A DNA stretch of 64,000 nt, taken from the NCBI GenBank assembly GCA_005223375.1, contig RXOD01003798.1, positions 1 through 64,000 on the forward strand, given 5' to 3'. Below, piece by piece: positions 57,584 to 64,000 of the stretch. Made by a program: the position numbers and the translations under genes. Positions within the stretch are counted from its first letter, which is position 1, and each line of letters begins with the position of its first letter. Source of the stretch: Amoebophrya sp. AT5.2. Taxonomy: Eukaryota; Sar; Dinophyceae; Syndiniales; Amoebophryaceae. The notes under the pieces are model-generated. The model was not told the origin of the DNA. It saw only the letters and a program-made list of their open reading frames with translations, and made no database searches.

Positions 57584-57799
57584 TCAAACATTTTTTGCCT
57601 TTAGCATTACAATGGCATTATCTTTGATCGCAGAAGGAACAAGGTAGGCGAAACTGACAGTGTCAGTGGCGCAGCGGTCTTCTTCCGCAAGGCTGAGGAG
57701 TGCAGCCCAGCCCCTGACTTTCGATTTCTCGTTATCGATTGCGCCCTCTGTTAGGAATGTCTCGCCCGACAGCACTGCCCCGTCTGCGAAACGGATAAG
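57584..57799 (-). other. Unplaced coding-like exon between two genes
   Basis: An open stretch of about 70 codons reads as protein (GAVLSGETFLTEGAID; RGWAALLSLAEEDRC) but has no good ATG. It begins just after a stop with a TTTCGCAG|ACGGGG acceptor-like site. Neither the last exon of the rhomboid-like gene nor the first exon of the armadillo gene joins it in phase with a GT donor. It may use a non-GT donor (a GGGG-containing site at the rhomboid-like stop) or be fortuitous. Confidence 0.3.
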
Positions 57800-57832
57800 T
57801 TAGCGGTCGCGACTTGCTCCCCATCAAACCAT

Positions 57833-59044
57833 TCACACCCCCGCTGCAGCAACCGCCGCGCCGATCAGAAAGCCAAGCATATCAATGAGCATCCCATTGT
57901 CGTCCACGCGCAGGAGCGGCCGCGACGGCCCGTTTTCTGCTTCCGCGTCTACTCCCGTTCGCGCTCCATCCTCTCGCTTCAGTTGCGCAGCCAATGCGAC
58001 CCGATACGCTGTCTCCGAGTGACGCGGGCACACTGCTGGCAGCAGCTCCAATCGACCGGGTGATTCGGCACTAGACGTAGCGTGCGATTCGGAATCTGTT
58101 TCCGCCGCGCGCCGGCACGCGTAGCTTAGTTTCGCCACCCAATCCCGAAACTGCAGTCCCTCGTAAACCAAAAGCGGCGCGAAACACGCCCACCCCAGTG
58201 GCAGCCAAACGCCACGCCAGACCGCGCACCGCCCCATCTTGCTCGCGACAAGCCAGCCGCACAAAGCAGTGAGACCCGGGTTGGTGCCGATGGCGGGCGG
58301 CGCGCCGAAGATGGCAACCGGAAGCGAGACAAGCTCATTGCTTTTTCCATTCTCCCCGAGCACGCTCATGTCTTTTGTTCTTTCGCCGTCCTTCTTATCC
58401 CAACACCGGTTCAGTGCTGCGTTTGAAAGCACCGTGCTTCCGAGAACCAACGCAACGAGGAACTTTGTGCCGCGCAGCTTCTCTACAAACGTCGCAGTTA
58501 AGAAGAAACTACCCGCGAGAAAGACCTGGATTTTCGCCGGATCGTAGCAATGCACGAAGCTCGTCGCAATCGGGTCGCGCATAACAGTCAGGAGCGTGTC
58601 CACATCCGCGTTGGCTTTCTCTTCCGACTTGCGGTCCCCTGACGCGTTATCTCGGAGCGCCCACTGCAACCCACACGTACTGACCCCGGCGAGCACCAGG
58701 AACGCAACCGTGCCAAGTGGTTTCGTGTCTGTTTTCGGGTAGGCAAAAGCGAGTTGGTGACGGGAGCCCGCAGCAGCCATCTCCTGCTGCTGGACGGCGG
58801 CTGCTTGCCACTTTTCAAGCTCCCGCTGTGCGAGCTGCGCATCACCCTCCGGAACCGGCCGCAGTCGGATTTGCGGGAGCTGAAAGAGCCGCTTCTTTGT
58901 ACTACTTGCTTCCTGCTGCGGCGGCGCTACCGTCGACGCAGAAGCAAACCACATCCGGGACGCGCTCCAACGCGGGTGCGACGGAACGCGCGAGCATCCG
59001 GTAAGACTCGAACGACAACGACGAATGCTCAGCAGCTGCTTCAT
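57833..59044 (-). CDS. Mitochondrial multi-pass membrane protein, rhomboid-like without catalytic serine, 403 aa
   Basis: ATG 59044 opens an Arg/Ser-rich presequence lacking acids (MKQLLSIRRCRSSLTGCSR), typical of mitochondrial import. Five to six hydrophobic helices follow: LGTVAFLVLAGVSTCGLQWAL, QVFLAGSFFLTATFVEKL, FLVALVLGSTVLSNAAL, PGLTALCGWLVAS, WLPLGWACFAPLLVYEGL, LIDMLGFLIGAAVAAAG. The order (a FF-x-x-x-FVEK-x-x-G helix, then a small-residue helix, then a G-rich helix ending in LxGWL) recalls rhomboid proteases. Where those have GxSG, this has GTNPG, and no histidine occupies the last helix. If related, it is a pseudoprotease. The resemblance is weak and was judged by eye. Its 3' end may extend into the unplaced exon next to it. 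Confidence 0.6.
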   Translation of the reverse strand: MKQLLSIRRCRSSLTGCSRVPSHPRWSASRMWFASASTVAPPQQEASSTKKRLFQLPQIRLRPVPEGDAQLAQRELEKWQAAAVQQQEMAAAGSRHQLAFAYPKTDTKPLGTVAFLVLAGVSTCGLQWALRDNASGDRKSEEKANADVDTLLTVMRDPIATSFVHCYDPAKIQVFLAGSFFLTATFVEKLRGTKFLVALVLGSTVLSNAALNRCWDKKDGERTKDMSVLGENGKSNELVSLPVAIFGAPPAIGTNPGLTALCGWLVASKMGRCAVWRGVWLPLGWACFAPLLVYEGLQFRDWVAKLSYACRRAAETDSESHATSSAESPGRLELLPAVCPRHSETAYRVALAAQLKREDGARTGVDAEAENGPSRPLLRVDDNGMLIDMLGFLIGAAVAAAGV

Positions 59045-59398
59045 CTCTTCGGACGTACAGGTTACACACTGGGGTCTAGGTCCAGGAAGTAGGGGCTTTC
59101 TTTATATTGTCGCGTATCCGGTGCATCGGCTTCGGCTTTAGCTTCATCTTCTTCGTCATCTCAAACTCCGACTACTATTCTTTCATTGATCAACTCAGTC
59201 GTCGATGATCATGACCAGAGTGAAACGGAACAAAAACTACATTGGCGCGACATTCGCTGCAAACCTCTCTGGCTTCAACACCCCGCGCTTTTCAGGCACG
59301 TATGCTTCTCAATTTCTGCATTCGGCATCGGCTCAGCTGCCAGCACGTTCCATAACATCACGCCACGATAAATTGTGCATCAAACCGTACTAGTCGGT
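59045..59398. other. Spacer
   Basis: A short gap between the helicase stop and the rhomboid-like start. Nothing recognised. Confidence 0.6.
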
Positions 59399-62300
59399 CT
59401 ATTTGATTCCGTGAAAAATCTTAGCCCTTTTCTTGGCCTGTCTTCCGTACTTCCTGCCTCCGCAGCTGTAGGCCGTTCTATCTGGCTTCTGCAACCGCTT
59501 TCCGTGGTTCATCTTCCATATCTTTCTTCCGGACAACGGCGGCAGCGTGTCCACATCCGCGCTAGCGTCTGTCTTAATCCTCTCCATTTGTTCTGCGGTG
59601 ATCACTGGTTTCCCACCCTTCCTCTTCTTGTTGGAAGCGGAAAAGCTGGACTGCTGCCGCTGGCTCAGCAGCTCGTCGTTGTACATGAGGCGCCGCCGTT
59701 TTTTCTCGTGGTACGACGCGGAGCCAGACGCAACCGCGCCGGAAGTCCCGTCCTGCTGGTTTTCACACCGCACCGCCTCAGCCACGGGGTCCTGGCCGCC
59801 GCAACTGCTTCCGAGAGACTTCGGGACGAGGTATTCGGGAAGGTACCTGTCGGTGGACAGTGTTCGTGTGTGATGAACAAGATGGTAGTTGCAATTCTAT
59901 GCCCCACGAGATTTTCCCGCATACCGACGCGTTTCTTCCAATAAGTGGAATTCCTTACACAAATTCTTTCTTCACACGTTGCAAATGTAAAAGTAAATCA
60001 ATGTACGAGTTGCCTCTAAGACAGCCGAATTTCTGTAGTACCTCAAATGCGAGTCCTTCGCCTTTTGCTTTAGTTCCCGCTGGCTCTTGCGGAGGGCCTG
60101 CAGGTCAGCCGGGTGTTCGTCGAAGTAACGCTTCAGTCGCACGCTGTTGACAGCTTCCGTCTGCAGTTCCCGCAACCGGATGGCGGTCACTGCCTTCTTC
60201 GTCACCGCGCGTTCCACGTCTTGTACCCGGTATCGAAGCTGCTCGATGGAGGCCACGTCGAACGGCAGCTTGTTCAGGGCTGCTCCCCCATCCACCTCGG
60301 AAGGGGAGCTCCTCGCTCCTCCTGGAAAGAGCCTGTCTGCGTTCTCAGAGATCTTCTGCACGAGCTGCGCCTGTGCGGAACTGTCCGCGTCGATCAGTGT
60401 CAGGGCAGTGCCGTCTTTGCCGCCGCGAGCGGTGCGGCCCACGCGGTGGACGTAGGACTTCAGCGTCCGTGGCGCGTCTGCGTTGATCACGGTCGAAACC
60501 TCCTTGAAATCGAGGCCGCGAGTGACGGAAAACTGCGACCGGAAACTGCTGCCGTGGGCTGTGAGCCGCTCCTTCCTAGAGACCTGCGGGAGCTCCTCGT
60601 CCGGGGCATCACCCAGCTCATCGTCGGACTCTTCCTCTTCGTCTGTTGTCGTTGTCGATTTTTGAACGATTACAATGATAGATTGAATCAATGAATCAAT
60701 GAGAAAGTGACAAAAGAAATAGTTGTACTGGAGGTACTTTCTATACGTAACTCGGTGTCGGTGGTGAAAGCGAATATGCAGCGGAAAATATAATCCACCA
60801 GAACTAGCATACTGGTGCTATAGCGAAAGAAATGGGACGCACCGTCATCGTCTTCTCCGAGCTCATCGGCGGCCTCATCCTCGTCTTCGTCCTTCGAACC
60901 GTCCTCCATGTCTGAGAAATCGGATCCGAAGTCGTCTTCTCCTTTCGCGGCCTTTTTGCCGCCCTTTTTCGATTTAGCTTTCTCTGCTTCTGCCGATCCT
61001 TCGCCCGCATCTGCGTCGTCTCCAGCCTCTGACATGTCCTCTCGAGAGCCCGACCCGTCTTCCTCTTCTTCCGCGTCGCTTCCGCCTCCAAGATCGACCT
61101 CTCCCGCCTTTTCCCACGATCCGTCCTCGTCCTCATCTTCTGAGTCTTCGTCTTCCCTCGCCCGTTTTCTCTTCATCGCGGCCTCGTGTTTTGCGCGTTG
61201 TTTCTTTTTCCGTTCGCTCTCCTCCTTCAGCTTTGCGATTTTCTCGGAAGGCACCTTCTTGTTTCCGATCTCAGGCTCCGGGAGTTGGATCCCGATCGAC
61301 GAGTTCACGCGCTCCAGTTTCTTCTTCGTCAGCGTGTTCGTTTCGGCCCCTTCCGAGTCCGAACTCGCAAACCGTTCGTCCATGTCCAGGGAGGACGACG
61401 GCTCTTCATCATCCGAGGCCTCTTCCTCTTCCGCTTCTGATGAGTCTTTGATCGACACTGACGAGGAAACCGTGCGGCCAACACCTCCGGTGCTGCTACC
61501 CGCCACACTGCCGAGCACATCAAAACCGTCGTCGGTGGCGATGCACAAATTCACAATGCCCTGGTTGAAGGACTGGATCACGTTTTGGCGGGCCTCGAAC
61601 GAGAGCTCGTGGTTCAGAACGGCGCAAGGAATGGCGAACTTGTCCAGGAAGAGCTTCAAGCGGTAGGCGTTCTCAAGATTCTTCACAAAGATGAGAATCT
61701 TTCCAGACACGATTTTCAGCCTGAGAAACGCGTACAAAACCAGAAAGCGGTCCTGCTTGGGAATGGGCAGGTAAAACTGCGTCAACTGCGAAGCGAAGGC
61801 AGGGTCGTGGTCGTCGCTAGGATTGTCGATGCGGTGCGGGTTGTGGAGAAGCACTGAATTCAACGACTCGACCTGGTGTGGAGGGTGGAGTCCGATTTCA
61901 TTTCCAACTGGTGGTTAATGTTGCCGATTGTGTAACTTCCTAAATCGCGCTAGGCTCCGTGAAACGGGTAGTTCGATGCTGAGCAGGCCCTCCAGATTGA
62001 ATAAAAGGATCTTAAAGAAAGCAGCATATCAATAAACTTAAACGGCCCCGCCCCACAACCCCGCGAAAAATTTTATTTTAATAGCCCAATCTGGAAAATA
62101 AACAAGCCGTACCTCCTCACTCAGCGTCGCGCTGCAGAGTATCGCTTGATACGCCTTCGGCAGGAAGTCTTTCAGTTTCGCCACTTCTTCATCGTACCCG
62201 TAAGTCATCATCAGATCTGCTTCGTCCACAACCAGCGACTGCAAATTTTCCAGCTTCTCCTGCTTCAGGCTCAGCCACTCCAGCAGCCCCGTCGGGCTGG

Positions 62301-63117
62301 TCACCAGAATCGTGGGCGGCGTGGACGAGGAGGCCATCGGCTCGCCCGACAGGTAGTAGGCGATGCTGATGTTCTCCGCGAAACAGTACTCGGCGAGCTT
62401 CTCCGCCTCGGTGGCGACCTGGATGCAGAGCTCCTTCGAAGGAACGAGCACCACGCCGCGCACGCCGGACCAGGAAGCGGAGCTGCATGATGCAGTCTTG
62501 GTTCTATCCGCGCTCTCTAAGGAGAGCAGCGCCCGATTCAGCATCGGCGCGAGGTAGGCAATAGTCTTACCGCTGCCGGTCCGCGCGTTGCAGAGAATGT
62601 CCTGGCCCTGGATGGCTTTCGGGATCGTTTCCGCCTGCACGGCGGAGGGGCGATCAAACATTTTTTGAAGCGCTTTGGAAATGCGCCGGTCGAGACCGAA
62701 ATCATCCCAAGAAGCCTGCTCCTGCTCGTCGTCGTCGTCGCCAGAAGAGGCGGTGTACTGCGAGCCGCACGAGCCTTCGGAGTTTTCGACGTCTGCCTCG
62801 TCTGCCTGCGACTTCTCCTGCGCATCGTCGCCGCTTTCAGAGCTGTCTGCATTTGCCGATGGCACCCCGGTTTCGTCGTCAGACCCGCTGGCGGATCCGC
62901 TTTGGTTCTCCGAGAGCTCGTCTTCCCCTGACTCGATTGCCCTCTCGTTTTCTTCGTCGCTCGAAGTCGCGGCCGTAGCGGCATCGGCATCAACAACTTC
63001 TTTTGGTGCCGCTGAGGCCTTTTTCGCGCCCTTCATGGCCTTCTTCTTCTTCATCACAGGCGCACCAGCGGACTTCTTTTTCATGCCCGTTTTCTTCATC
63101 GCCTTCGCCTTCGCCAT
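59399..63117 (-). CDS. DEAD-box RNA helicase of the DDX56/Dbp9 family, four exons, about 1,027 aa
   Basis: A nucleolar ATP-dependent helicase needed for 60S ribosomal subunit assembly. Exons predicted: 63117-62113, 61872-60843, 60642-60042, 59846-59399, phases consistent. Introns are 240, 200 and 195 nt. Motifs: Q-motif region ([15 protein letters not shown]), Walker A ARTGSGKT (about 179), VVDEADLMM (about 299), CSATL (about 329), GKILIFVKN (about 395), TRGLDF (about 720), [12 protein letters not shown] (about 749). The family is fixed by the region after motif [39 protein letters not shown], and HLRY joined exactly across intron 3 to [10 protein letters not shown]. Known members are about 550-600 aa. 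The excess is an acidic N-terminus and a roughly 260-residue acidic/Lys insertion inside RecA2, at the spot where family members carry a short insert. The C-terminus is basic. Start ATG 63117 is unambiguous. Confidence 0.93.
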
Positions 63118-63816
63118 TTTTTTGGAGGGTGGTTATAGCGAAATAAAAGTGGTCGTAGTTGGCGCAAGAATGTGCTCGGCTCGCAATGGCTGTATGGAAA
63201 TCCACCGAATGCGCTTCGGAATAATCATGAATCGTCCTATCTGCCCGATTCCTTGCTTTCGGTTTCGCTGCCGGATCGTATTAATTTTATAGTAAAAGTG
63301 AAGCGATGAAGCACGAAAGATCTCCTGATCCGGTTGATCGAGATCTTCTCGTTTTCTTTCACGGCGCCGTCGAACGTCGTGGATCTCAACATCGTGATCT
63401 GGATTAAGGAACTTCAGCTTCACGAGGATCATTTGTTGCACGCCTCACATATTTGTTGCGTGAAACCGAGAGGAGACATGTTGAGCGACACAGTATCAAG
63501 AAAGGTGCACCAGTCCTTTGACGGATATCAAAATGCTGCTCCTGCCTGCACTCTTTTATGGAAGTGGAACATAAACGTAAACCAAGGCTAACACTAGTAC
63601 TTTTGCGCAGCCAGGGCGCCATGACAATTGTTGACTATCCATCGATGCACAGGCGCAGATGCTTAAAGCACGTGTGCGCGGAAAAAAACGCGAGGTGCCT
63701 GACATTTCCAACCGCTCGTCCCCCCTTCTTCGGAGAAGGAAAAGATACCTGCACACCACCCCCTTCTTTATCCATACCCAGCTCACAGTGTATGAAAGAA
63801 ACTCCCTTGCGCACTT
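63118..63816. other. Spacer
   Basis: No gene seen. It lies between the helicase 5' end and the protease 3' end. Confidence 0.6.
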
Positions 63817-64000
63817 TCACAACTGCTTTCGCTTCTCGAGAAATGCCTCCACCATGCTGCCGTCGACCGGCTCGACGTCCGCCGCCACGCTGATTGACTC
63901 GATTCCGGAGTCGTTGTCCCCCCTCGCGATTCGGAAAAAGCCGCCCTCGCCCCAGTCCGGACCCCAGGAGTTCTGCACTTTCCAGTACTTCTGCCCGTTT
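63817..64000 (-). CDS. Papain-family cysteine protease (cathepsin B/C-like), C-terminal fragment
   Basis: Only the last 61 codons are inside the window; the gene continues past the right edge. [16 protein letters not shown] contains the catalytic Asn and the conserved Trp of peptidase family C1, followed by [15 protein letters not shown], the usual strand ending in GIES as in cathepsins B and C. A serine stands where many members have a disulphide cysteine (N-x-C-GIE). After the domain there is a short extension (about 25 residues) ending EKRKQL and a TGA stop. The catalytic Cys and His would lie outside the window. Likely a lysosomal or secreted protease. Confidence 0.9.
   Translation of the reverse strand, partial: NGQKYWKVQNSWGPDWGEGGFFRIARGDNDSGIESISVAADVEPVDGSMVEAFLEKRKQL

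Overview
The window reads as nuclear DNA of a gene-dense protist. Genes are long, have zero to six short GT-AG introns, carry many low-complexity insertions (Ser, Ala, Gln, acidic), and encode eukaryote-only families: cellular RNA-dependent RNA polymerase, GAF/HD-type cyclic-nucleotide phosphodiesterase, RNA polymerase I subunit, Dbp9-type helicase, MORN proteins and a papain-like protease. All 17 supported genes lie on the minus strand, as in the unidirectional arrays of dinoflagellates. Many introns are flanked by a repeated AG|GT. Together with the short spacers (0.2-2.2 kb) this suggests a dinoflagellate-lineage alveolate with a compact genome, for example a syndinian such as Amoebophrya. 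That placement is inference; no rRNA or other taxonomic marker is present.

Layout, left to right (all genes transcribed right to left). 19-1734: protein with an MPS1/BUB-like TPR block, probably running off the left edge. 2711-6170: signal-peptide, single-pass membrane protein in two exons. 6878-13291: very large GAF-domain cyclic-nucleotide phosphodiesterase. 14333-24837: giant (about 3,400 aa) cellular RNA-dependent RNA polymerase, the most striking gene here. 26377-27705: RPA43-like Pol I subunit. 28826-30692: four-exon coiled-coil protein. 32892-35565: CMGC-like protein kinase. 36370-37525: small basic protein (weak). 38730-42457: coiled-coil protein. 43253-46822: disordered Ala/Pro-rich protein. 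47617-48735: ribosomal protein uS9, probably mitochondrial. 48964-50694: three-exon membrane protein. 51473-54151: RING-MORN protein. 54763-57550: armadillo-like protein with up to seven exons. 57833-59044: mitochondrial multi-pass, rhomboid-like protein. 59399-63117: DDX56/Dbp9 nucleolar RNA helicase. 63817-64000: C-terminus of a papain-family protease that continues past the right edge.

The genes do not form an obvious pathway. Three serve ribosome production (RPA43, Dbp9, uS9), one RNA silencing (RdRp), and several signalling (phosphodiesterase, kinase, RING-MORN). What unites the window is architecture: strict co-orientation, low-complexity insertions placed even inside catalytic domains, and introns bounded by short direct repeats. 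Exon joins were made by hand from reading frame, phase and GT/AG sites. They are predictions, and several 5' ends remain open. No tRNA, rRNA, CRISPR or recognisable transposon was found.
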